Made by a program: the position numbers and the translations under genes. DNA of 64,000 bases from Adiantum capillus-veneris (lineage: Eukaryota > Streptophyta > Polypodiopsida > Polypodiales > Pteridaceae). Location: positions 125,527,043 through 125,591,042 of the forward strand of contig CM043960.1 of NCBI GenBank assembly GCA_014529385.2. The letters run 5' to 3'. The notes beneath the pieces are model-generated. The model saw only the letters and a program-made list of their open reading frames with translations, did not search any database and was not told where the DNA came from. This document shows, in pieces, positions 20,550-29,990 of this stretch (positions are counted from its first letter, which is position 1; each line of letters opens with the position of its first letter).

Positions 20550-22690
20550 AAACTCAAAAAATCTCTAGATGGCATGCTTGTTGAGGTAACCAAATTGGCA
20601 CATAATTGGCCCCCGATGAAACTTCAATTGCTCATATCTCGACCGTTTGAACTCCAATCGTCGATCCGAAAAGACCGCCGTTGGAGAGTGGAAATGATAA
20701 CACACCTAAAAACACACACAGATGCCACTCTATAGCCTAGGCACTCACAACACCCCAATCCTCTCAGGTCACCTTCAAAACATTACTATTTATATAGCCT
20801 AGGCACTCACAACACCCCAGTCCTCTCATATCACTTTCAAAAAATTACTATTTCATCTATAGAAACCTGCCACACATTGCAAATGTGCACATGCACACTT
20901 GGAGAATCCAAACTCACAACACGCATGCAACGCTTTGATTACACACACCACAACCACACACACAATCCTCTCTCTCTCCCTCTTTGCCCACACCACACCC
21001 GGTTTGGGGGAACACACACCCACAACGACACCCGTGCCAAAGAGCAAAATAATAGAAAAGAGGAGGGGGAGAGGGAATCAAAAAATACTGGGGCAATGGT
21101 GAGCTTCCTCTTCTTCAAAAAACCAAGTAGAACCTTCCTTGTGTTCTCCTCTTGCTCTATGCAGGCTTTTTTTCTCAAAATGACAAAAATTGTGCACTTA
21201 AAGGGTGAGTTTCTCATTTTTAGCATTTTTTATATATATCCAATTTTTCTTTTTTAGCTTCATGCATGTGAACTACAACCTACCCCCGCCTTTACTTCTA
21301 CTCCAAGTCTTACATGTACCTACCCTCCTATGTGGTTGTCACGACAGCATGACAAAAGCAAGGAGGTGACCCCTCTCTTCTCGATAAAAAGCCTTTTAGG
21401 GGGCCGTTAGACCCCGTATGAGCTTGCCCCATGATAAGAGTGCCATGTTAGCACTCCAGCCTTGCCTCTTGACACCCAATACCGGAATCAACAACACCAT
21501 GAGAGAGCTCAACAAGGTTGCACCGCCCACAAACCCCACACGCATCGCCGACACGAGCTTGCTAGTAGCCGGTCTAAGAGGAGAGCTCCCTCTCTTTCTT
21601 TCTTGTCTTCAAATGGCCCAAGACCAAGTGAAATACCTTGCATTCCCTCACTCTACCCTTGCATGTGGGTAAATGGTGCCCACCATGTGGCACTACCTCA
21701 TCGACTGGTCCCCAAGGCCCCAACACATCGTATAATAAATTAATTCAAAAAGTCTTTTTTCCTCCAAATTCAACTCCTTGCCATCTGCTTAGTGTTCAAA
21801 TTCCCAAGCTGCAAAAGTCACTTGAAAGTTCTGGTTCCCGACTTTGATCTATGCAAACCCCTTCACATCTTGACTTCTTCAAGTCCTTCCACCGAGACCA
21901 CCAAGAGGGGCAAAAGTCATTTGGCACCACTTGTCGTGCATCTACTTCCAACTTCAAACTTCAGTATCTTTGCAGTCCATGCTTTGATTGATGAGATCTA
22001 ACTTCCTATGGCCTTCACATGCTGCACAGTTTCCATACAATCCCTAGAAAAGTTGCAAAAACTCTAGATGGTGCACCTACCAAGGGAGTCAACAATCCGG
22101 CACATAATTGGCCCCTGGTAAAACTTCAACCTCTCATAACTTGGCCGTTGGAACTCCGATTGCTGATTCAAAAATACCTACATTCCCCGTAAGACAAGCA
22201 CTTTTAGGCCCATGCATTCATTCAGCTCCAATCATCCATTTGCAACCGCCCAATTTTATGAGGATTTGCACTTCAAACCGTCATAACTTTTATATCGTAG
22301 CTCTGTTTGAGGAGCCATCTAGACCAGCCTATAGATCACATTGAACGACACCTTTGGCAATCACATTTTTGCACTTAGCTCACTTCAACCATACACCTTT
22401 GATAGGTACCATAGCAAAGCACTCTAGCCCCAAAAACCACATAAAGCATACACATTCACTGCCCTTAACCTTCATAGCTGCTTCACCACTTTGGCATTTC
22501 CTTGAGAGCCCACATACCTCTACATTTGTCTTTTCATAGCATCAAATAGATTCAACTACACCATCATTTCCCAACCCCATTGTTGAACATTCATGTTCAA
22601 CCAAAAACATGACTACTAGAACTTGGAAACTGTAAAACTAGTAAACACTGTGAGAAAACCAAAAAAGCACTACTATATGTACAAAGTATT
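20550..22690 (-). repeat. 3' LTR region of element A
   Basis: 20.69-21.275 kb matches 41.53-42.186 kb, with shared landmarks: CTCTATAGCC, AACCTGCCAC, a CT-rich tract, CACACC..GGTTTG, and the TATA box TATATATATC at 21231-21240 (42141-42150 in the other copy). A 55-bp stretch (GCCTAGGCACTCACAACACC) is duplicated at about 20.74-20.82 kb here only. A segment with CACATAATTGGCCCC occurs near 20.61 and again near 22.10 kb. LTR ends are not resolved, and the rest is non-coding. Confidence 0.65.
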
Positions 22691-22699
22691 ATCTGTGGT

Positions 22700-24000
22700 G
22701 TAGACTAGTCCTGCTTAGCTTGGTTTCCCAACCCCTTCTATCAATACTTGATGCACTGTAAGCACTAAATCCCTTTCAAACTGTAATTTGAGACGCACAC
22801 CATTCACCATGTGTTTGAGAAATTGACCATTCATCCTCATTAGCTAATAGGTACCATTGAGAAAAACCTAATGGACCTTGTAAGGACCTATCCACTTCTT
22901 CTTGAATTTCTTCTAGAAATTGAAGTCCAGATAGCTTTCATACTTCATCACCAAATCTCCCTTCTCTATTTTCTTCTCTAGCAAGTGTTGGTTGAACTTT
23001 GCCACTCTTTTCTCTCTTTGCTTTACATAGAAATTTGTTGCCACTTTCTGATCCATCTTCAAAGCTTCAAGAATTGTAATTATATCATACAAAACATCTT
23101 TGTCAGTCTTCTCAATCCGCCACATACCATTTAGTGCCTAATTGCACGTGCGCTGGCATCACTACCTCTTTTCCATAACCAACTTATACGGGATAAAGTT
23201 GGTAGCAACTTTGTAAGAAGTCTTGTATGCCCCCAAACACTTTTCAAGATTAACCCCACTCTTCAATCTATTTGTACACATACTTGGTAAGCATCTTGAC
23301 TATCTTCCCAGTTGCACTCTTAACCAAACCATTGCATTGTGGATGGTACAAAGAAGAAAACCAATGTTGAATACCTCGCTTTTCCACTAGTGCACACACC
23401 AACTTACTTCTAAATCCTTGACCACGATCATAAATGAGCACCCAAGGCACTCCAGACTGGAAACATATGCAATCAAAGAGACATAGAGCAATTGTGTGAG
23501 TATTGACCTCGTTCACCACTTTAGCTTCAACCCACCTTTGGTAAGATAATCAATGGCTACCACGATGTATTTCTTTCCGCTCACTGACTCGGCCTCTAGG
23601 CCCCACTTTTCAAACGTGTCTTGAGCCATGATAGTCCCTTGTGGCTTGGCTACCAGTCGTGTTTCACCCATTTTTTGACATTTGTGGCACGTCTTGCACC
23701 AATAGTGCACATACCGTACAATTGAAGGCCACCAAAAACCACCTTTAAGAATACAAAAAATTACTTGATCTTTTCCTTGATGTCGCTCTCCTCATGACAT
23801 GCTCCATTACCATGCCAATTTCCTCCTTGTAGAGGACTCTTTATAGAACTCCATCCCGACCATATGCCATCAAATCTTCACCAATCAAAGTAAATTTATG
23901 AGCCTTTTGAACATTCCTCCTCTTTTGTAGCTTGGATAACCCCTCTAAACATTCCCCTGCGCTCAAAAAATTATCATCTCCTTTAGAGACTCCCTACCTG
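22700..24000 (-). pseudogene. integrase, element A
   Basis: Pieces in order on the minus strand: HYWCKTCHKCQKMGETR (HHCC CxxC), FEKWGLEAESVSGKKYIVVA and IDYLTK with the first catalytic Asp, a shift, then VPWVLIYDRGQGFRSKLV with the second Asp, and YHPQCNGLVKSATGK where the catalytic Glu position reads Lys. A C-terminal region follows (ATNFYVKQREKRVAKFNQ, then LKLQFERDL) to about 22.72 kb. Inactive by shifts, stops and loss of the Glu. Confidence 0.83.
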
Positions 24001-24896
24001 CATTTGTAGCAAGTGCAACATATAAACTCGATACCTGAGTTTGCACATGACTACTTGCAAACTGATCAGCTTCTTAATTCTGCTCTCGTCTAACATGCTT
24101 GAATTGCACCACTTCAGAAGACTTTAACAACTTATTTATGGTAAAGAACCAATCTTGAGAGAATCCCTTTTTACCTGCCACTGACCGAAAAGCTGTTTTA
24201 TGACTAAGAGAGCATCGCCTTTAACTACCGGGCTCGAGATGCCAAACTCCACACATTGTGTCAATTACTCGGCTTTGTTGTTTCTTTGAACAACTTCCAA
24301 ATCATACACTTTAGAGAATATTACCATACCTTAGGGATCCTGGATGACTACTCCTCCTCTTGCTTTCTGCACAACTCTCCTATAAGCATCGTGAACCACA
24401 TAGTGAAATCTTCCTCTAAATTTGGTTCCTCTGCAATGTCTTCCTTCACCACTCTTGGATAGACTGGCAAATATGCTTCCTTGTTGACCAAAATATGCAC
24501 CAAATGCAATTGACTTGTATGGTCAACCTTAAACTCAAATTCAAACTCCTTCAACTCGGGCACCCACTTCCTTATATACCTTCCTGGCTTAAGATGAAGC
24601 GCCACTTCACAAAATAGATTGTTAGAGGTGAGCACATAAAACTTTTGAATGATCAAATGGACTTTGAACTTGCAATAAGCAAAATCCAAAGTCATCACCC
24701 ATTGCTCAACCTTTGTATATGACCTCTCTCTTGGAATAATCACTCGACTATCAAAGTAGATCGGCTTATAGCACTTGCCCACCTTTTGTATCAACACTAC
24801 ACCAATGGCAAAAAATTCCCGCCATCATGGAATCATAAGAATCATCCTCATTGTTAGGAGGACACACCATCAGCAATTGACATAAGATCTCGTTCA
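24001..24896 (-). pseudogene. RNase H, element A
   Basis: The frame 24797-24348 (149 codons) covers YFDSRVIIPRERSYTKVEQWVMTL, then ALHLKPGRYIRKWVPEL and VDHTSQLHLV, matching the equivalent part of A0. The last part (QREQN-type block near 24.09 kb) is worn. The upstream end EILCQLLMVCPPN reaches exactly to the left TSD of element B. Confidence 0.83.
24892..24896. repeat. target site duplication of element B, left copy (GTTCA)
   Basis: GTTCA precedes the left LTR of copia element B and is repeated at 38551-38555 right after the other LTR. Confidence 0.95.
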
Positions 24897-25105
24897 TGTT
24901 AGAGCTCGTGCAACCAAAAGTCTACTGCTTCTCGGACGAACATGGCGAGCAGGCGAGCAGACGAGACAGAGAGAGGGAGAGAGGGACATAAGGCACGACT
25001 GGAGCAAATGAAAGAGAGGTAGTTCATTAGTTTTAAGAGCCTTATAAAAGGCTTGCATAATGTGTTCACACATAGCATTCGCCCAAGTTGGGTTGAACCC
25101 CAACA
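24897..25105 (-). repeat. 3' LTR of element B
   Basis: 209 bp with TG...CA ends. CTTATAAAAG at 25041-25050 is a near-palindromic TATA element. Its partner is 38342-38550; the differences are mostly transitions. Confidence 0.96.
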
Positions 25106-25119
25106 ATCGCCCCCTTCAA
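25106..25119 (-). other. polypurine tract of element B
   Basis: TGAAGGGGGCGAT on the minus strand directly precedes the LTR start TGTTGGGG. Confidence 0.85.
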
Positions 25120-25784
25120 CCGAACTTGGCAAATATTGTCACATTTGCCCCCTAAAACTGGACTCATCACCCTCATGATACATAGAGTTTTAGATGTACT
25201 CCTAACCATGGGTTTTAGGTTTTCTCACAAACAAGGGTTTTAGGTTTTCCCATAACCTGGTGCTTCAATGAGTCACCATTCACAAAAGGAGTTTTTGGTT
25301 TACTACCAAACCCTAGAGTTTTTGGATAACTCTAGCTAAACTTGGGTTTAGGTTTACCCAGTAAACCTCATAAGAGCAAGTTACAAAGATAAATGGGTCT
25401 TTTCATTGGGAAGGTCTTACTGCCGGCTCATTATCATGCTAAGGCAGTGTCTAATCCCATTTCCTTGTTCATCACAATTATTCGTGATTACAATAACAAT
25501 AATGGGGATTTTCTTCAATAAAGCTTACATCATTTTATAGCACTACATTCTTCATCAATGAGATTTGACATACATTTCTTACAATCGTGTGAAAATACTC
25601 TTGAGTAAACATGGTCATATTTATTTTATAATAGAAAAGCTTAATGAAAACAAATTGAAAACTACACTTGCAATGCTGGGTATCAGACACCACTAATTAC
25701 ATCATCACAGCATGTGTGTGTGTGTGTGGTCGGCACTGCTCAGCACCGTCAATATTTCCTTGCACCATCGGCACTGCTCTGTGC
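25120..25784. other. non-coding 3' region of element B
   Basis: This holds the space where RT and RNase H would be expected, but no motif of either appears on the minus strand. It contains scattered GGTTTTAGG-like repeats (about 25.2-25.36 kb), a short GT run near 25.715 kb and two CGGCACTGCTC repeats. Confidence 0.6.
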
Positions 25785-26940
25785 TCAACACCATTTTGGC
25801 ATACCTCTAGCCTGCTCATTTTCAGCCCTTTCCTCATCAAGTACATCATATACATCTGCATTAGTAATAGGCTGATCTGTAACATCTTTAGAAACCCCAA
25901 TAGGCTGTACATTTGCCTCATTGGAACTTACATTCGTATTTGCACCACTAAAAAGAGGCAACGAAGTGTCATAAATGTCCTGTGAGCTTACATTACTGTC
26001 TCTAGTACATGAGAGCAAGGGATGAACAGAATCTTCCACAAACACTACATCCCGTGAAACCAGAATAGGTTTTGTTTGCGGATGATACAACCTGTAACCT
26101 TTGCTTTCAGCACTATAACCAACAAAAATACATTTGACAGCCTTATAATCCAATTTTCTGCACTGCACTTGTGGCACCAAAGCATATGCCAAATAGCCAA
26201 AATCGCGCATGTGCTCAATAGAAGGCTTTCTATCATGCCATGCTTCATATGGAGTAATAGACTGCAAAGCTTTTGTAGGGCACCTGTTAAGTACATAAGT
26301 GGCATACATGATGGCCTCAAGCCAAAAAGAATGCGGCAAAGCTTGACTTTTGACCATACATCGTGCCATTTTCGTCAGTGACCTATTTTTCCTCTCAGTA
26401 ACACCATTTTGTTGAGGTGTATAAGGCACTGTACATTGGTGTTTTATCCCACGATTAGCCAAAAATGCATTAAATTCATGAGACATATACTCCCCCCCTC
26501 AATCAGAATGGAGGTTGCCCGTAGTACATTTCGAGACATTTTCAGCCATAGCCAGAAATTGTTTGAAGCACATAAAAACTTCGGACTTCGCTTTAAGCGA
26601 AAATACCCATGCATGCCTAGAGTAATCATCAATGAAAGTCATGAAGTACAGGTAATTGCCCCAAGGACGGAGTTTGCATGGGCCCACAAACATCACTATG
26701 CACAAGCTGCAACCTGCATGTAGCCCTAACTGAACCATCATTTGGAAACTTCGAACGCTGCATCTTACCCAAAATACAGCCTTCACAAACATGTTTGACA
26801 GGTGCTTCAAGAGGAGGCAAAGAAGCAACCATATCAGATTTCTGCAAACGCAGCAAACTAGCAAAATTCAGATGACCAAAACGTGCATGCCAAAGTTTTG
26901 CATCTGAAATAGCCCTTGAATCTGCAATAGCATTTGCAAA
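25785..26940 (-). pseudogene. copia integrase, element B
   Basis: The zinc-binding region near 26.9-26.77 kb reads WHARFGHLNFASLLRLQ, then CEGCILGKMQRSKFP. The core shows VHSDVCGP (first Asp), FIDDYSRHAWVF after a frame change, LHSD-stop-GGEY (second Asp, the stop a TGA where CGA is expected), and a long open frame 26486-25785 with YTPQQNGVTERKNRS (Glu), ATYVLNRCPTKALQ, and GYLAYALVPQ. The triad is visible. Two defects separate the parts. Confidence 0.92.
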
Positions 26941-26943
26941 ATT

Positions 26944-27261
26944 TTATCCACACTTGTCATACAAAGTGATCTTATACAACCCACGCCACAAAAGGCCAAA
27001 TGCAACAATTTCGTCACCAAAACTGAGATCATGAATTGTACATCTGTCATCCACAAATTTGACTACAAGTCCAAGTCTAGCAAGTGCGGATACAGACAAG
27101 AAATTCTTCTTGATCCCAGGTACATAAAGTGCATCAACAAGTGTGAAAGAACTGCCATTAGCAGTAGTAAGCACAATCTTTCCAACTCCCTAAACTGGAT
27201 AAGAGGCATTGTCGGCACAAGTAACTGAATTCCCATGAGAGACAGACTCGAGAGAGGTAAA
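26944..27261 (-). pseudogene. copia protease, downstream part, element B
   Basis: Minus strand: GNSVTCADNASYPV, then after one stop VGKIVLTTANGSSFTLVDAL and VPGIKKNFLSVSALARLGL, the LxxVLYVPGLxxNLLS block of copia elements. The active site DSGA is in the other part (36252-36330). Removing element C with one GTAAA joins the two parts in frame. Confidence 0.88.
27257..27261. repeat. target site duplication of element C, left copy (GTAAA)
   Basis: GTAAA stands immediately before the left LTR of element C and again after the right LTR at 36252-36256. Confidence 0.95.
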
Positions 27262-27494
27262 TGTGCGCGTATGTCGCACGTGTCAATGCAAAGAACTTGC
27301 CGATACACCGCATGCGAGCCACAAATGGCTCCAAGCACACAACAAGCCTAAACTAGTGAGCTCAAACATGACAATGGTGTGTCACTCACCACTCTACGCT
27401 TGCTTCGTGGAGGATTCCTCGCCGCGAAGAAGAGGGAGACACCGCTACGCCGCGCTCAACCGCCTCACCGCCGTCGTGCCGCCACAATGCTCGA

Positions 27495-27581
<87 letters not shown>

Positions 27582-27884
27582 CACACACACACAAGGAGAT
27601 GAAGAAGAAGAAGATGGAAATGGAGCAAGAGCACTCTTCAATTGCACAAATGAGAGAATGAGTGAATTTTAGGTTTAGTTGACTTTTATATGAGCTAGTC
27701 CCATTCACACTTGGGCACCCATGCTTAGCCAACTAATCCCTTGAATGTTCCAGTTAGAGTGCGCCTCTCATCGGCGATCACTCTTGCCCTTTTCCTATTG
27801 GAGCGACAATCCCGGTACCTGACTCTACCAAATAAATAATACAATGTCCGTCGTAGGTGATAGGAATGTGCGTGAGGGTTAGCA
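27262..27884 (-). repeat. 3' LTR of element C
   Basis: TGTGCGCG...TTAGCA, 623 bp. It contains a CT tract at 27498-27578 and CTTTTATA at 27683-27690, which reads TATAAAAG on the element strand. The CT tract therefore lies downstream of the promoter and would be transcribed as a GA run. Confidence 0.96.
27498..27578. repeat. (CT)n microsatellite in 3' LTR of C
   Basis: A pure CT run of 81 bases followed by a short CA run. The partner tract in the other LTR is 93 bases. Confidence 0.97.
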
Positions 27885-27897
27885 TGTCCCCCTTCCT
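27885..27897 (-). other. polypurine tract of element C
   Basis: AGGAAGGGGGACA on the minus strand ends at the 3' LTR start TGCTAACCC. Confidence 0.88.
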
Positions 27898-29495
27898 GAT
27901 GTAGACTCCGTCCTCGGAAGCTATTGAGTTCAAGTTCGTTCGTCGAGGTGAAAGAGCTTTTGAGATGAATGTCCTTAGCCTCCTTCAGTTACTACAAAAT
28001 CAAACAACATTGGCACAGTAATTGCATTCTCATAAGCAATTAAAAAGCATATGCAGTTGTAGGCAGACAATTTGATTGGTAACAGAATTTTAAACCATTT
28101 GTCAGCAATAAACATTAAATTGCAATATAATCAAATGCATAAATAGTTGTAAATGTAAAAAATTAACCAAGTCTGGGGTCCCTAATTTAATGGTCGAAAG
28201 GCACTAGAGATCGACTATTAATACCATAGGTAAGCTTCTTAATTTTCTCTGGTCAATTAAGTTGTTTAATTGCGAGAGCCAAGTATTTCATGTTCGAGGG
28301 CCTGACTAGAGGCTATACCTAGAAGACCTTGTAGTTAAGCTACGATAAAAGGAATTTCTCATGAAATCATCGCCTGACTGATTACCTTTTCTTTGACCCC
28401 CCAAAATTTTTTTCACGTTGATTCAATTTTGATGTGTGTGCTTATTTTGTATGCCTTGGGTTTTTTTCTTTTCAAGGAAAAGCGCCCACACTGGGAACCT
28501 CTAGGGCTCTAGTACCATAGGCGATACATGTGAGTGAAGTACCCAATCAAGCTGAGATTTCTCTTCCAGCTTAAGATTTTACATTGTGGCACTTTTTTTT
28601 TTGTTCGTTTTCAGCATTTTTTGTAACTTTGGGGGGTCATATAACACTGTTATACCTCCCCAGGCTCATCACATTAGTAAACTCCCTTTATAATACTTAA
28701 GCTAAAGGTCAATAGGGTCAAGCCCATTAGAAATCCCTAGTACATTTCACACAATGCTGCCTAAATCGGATTAAGAACTTAAGTAACCATTAATTATTAG
28801 GAAGGCATTCCCCATGGTATTAAGAGAAGATCTCTAACACCTAACTTGGTCAAACTAGCTTAGTCGGACTGCTTGATTTTTAAACCTAGACAAGTGCTTA
28901 TGACAAAAAATTACATTGAATTTAATGTTTGATACTAAGCAAATGCGTTGAATATTATGCTACCAATCACAATCAAAGCAGACAAACATGGATGCAAAAA
29001 GATAAGGGACAATGCTAATGGACAAGAAACACATGTTTGTGTTGATGGTCGCGCTTGATTTGAAGTGTGAATGAGAGAAAGATTCCATGAAGGTTCAAAT
29101 CCTAACCACAACAACACGTTCATGTACACACAAGGAAACACAAAGAATACCTCTAGGAGGCACATCAGTGGGAAAAAAGAACTTTGCTAATCACTCAACT
29201 CTAAAAACGAAACACTCCTATCGTACTAATTCTACCTACCCTCCATCACTCGAGTGATGAGGATCAAAGGTGTTTTATGGCATAGGTTATGTTTCAATGT
29301 ACCGGATGCGAATGTGTAGGTCTGAGTCAATGTTTTGACTTTTAATGTGCATACTCGTTTGCTATTTGCTCTTGCTCTTTATTTTTTGTTTTTTGTGAGT
29401 ATAAGGCTTTATATGTACATTCCCTAAGATTGGGAGATTGAGAGGTCAGGGAGGAAGGTTGAGAGGGAAGCAAGTGAATGATGACTGTCAGCAAA
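27898..29495. other. non-coding 3' region of element C
   Basis: No frame above 80 codons and no recognised motif. It lies between an internal purine tract and the terminal polypurine tract, so it is carried as part of the element. It is the longest stretch of C with no assignable content. Confidence 0.55.
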
Positions 29496-29511
29496 CACTC
29501 CCCCCTTCCTT
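29496..29511 (-). other. internal polypurine-like tract, element C
   Basis: AAGGAAGGGGGGAGTG on the minus strand, followed by TTTGCTGACA. It closely resembles the terminal tract at 27885-27897 and starts eight bases after the stop of the last coding stretch. It may be a second plus-strand primer or the old 3' end of the element. Confidence 0.6.
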
Positions 29512-29518
29512 GGGTAGA

Positions 29519-29990
29519 TCACACCGTTTGAAATGAGCTTGTCACCCTTTGAAACCAATTGTTCCAGTTGGTAATAGGTGAGGATTTTTGCCAGTAGTTT
29601 TCTATTACCTTAGGTGCCTCGTTGAGTTGCAAGGGTGGTAAGGTACTCTCCCAGGATCGAACTTGAAGTGGTTCATCAGGTGATTCTTGAACACTGGGAG
29701 GTGTGGAATCCTTTGTAGCTTTACGGAGGTCCACTATTGTAGGTGGAGGTTGTGGAGAAGCTTTTACCTCTATGGATGCATTACATGAGGAGCTAGAAGC
29801 TTCATGGGACTCCCCCCTTCCTGAGCTAGGTGGAACAAATCGTTCTTTCTTCGGTACCCAAACTAGCTCTGGAGCAGGTGTGTAGCATTCTGTGATTTTT
29901 TTCTTTCTGTGATCATCAATTTGTTTTGGAGCTACATGATTGGGCGCACATGGGTCAAGTGATATAGGTAAGAACACAATCTATGTTTTG
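29519..29990 (-). pseudogene. C-terminal tail of the element C polyprotein, shifted frame
   Basis: About 150 codons in a frame one step away from the Gag-PR frame. It continues the sequence naturally (PISLDPCAPNHVAPKQIDDH), carries another WVPK motif (ELVWVPKKERFVPP), and is rich in Pro, Ser and Glu. A shift near 29.98 kb, either a lesion or a programmed shift, joins it to the main frame. No enzyme motif. Confidence 0.6.

Larger units (their letters stand above)
20521..24896 (-). mobile_element. Ty3/gypsy element A, 3' part (RNase H, integrase, LTR)
   Basis: From 24896 leftward on the minus strand come the RNase H linker, RNase H, integrase to about 22.7 kb, and then non-coding LTR-type sequence. 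The missing upstream half (Gag, PR, RT) is at 38551-41528, beyond copia element B. Across B the coding frame joins with one copy of the GTTCA duplication. A is a second member of the A0 family. Confidence 0.88.

Noticed and set aside
25190-25370. Possible interstitial telomere repeats (GGTTTTAGG, GGGTTTAGG words)
   Set aside because: The words are irregular and do not form a run of the plant unit TTTAGGG, so this is degenerate T/G-rich repeat.
27263-27661. 132-codon frame with a long Leu-Ser run, and the Arg-Glu frame opposite
   Set aside because: Both are translations of the (CT)n tract in the LTR of element C.
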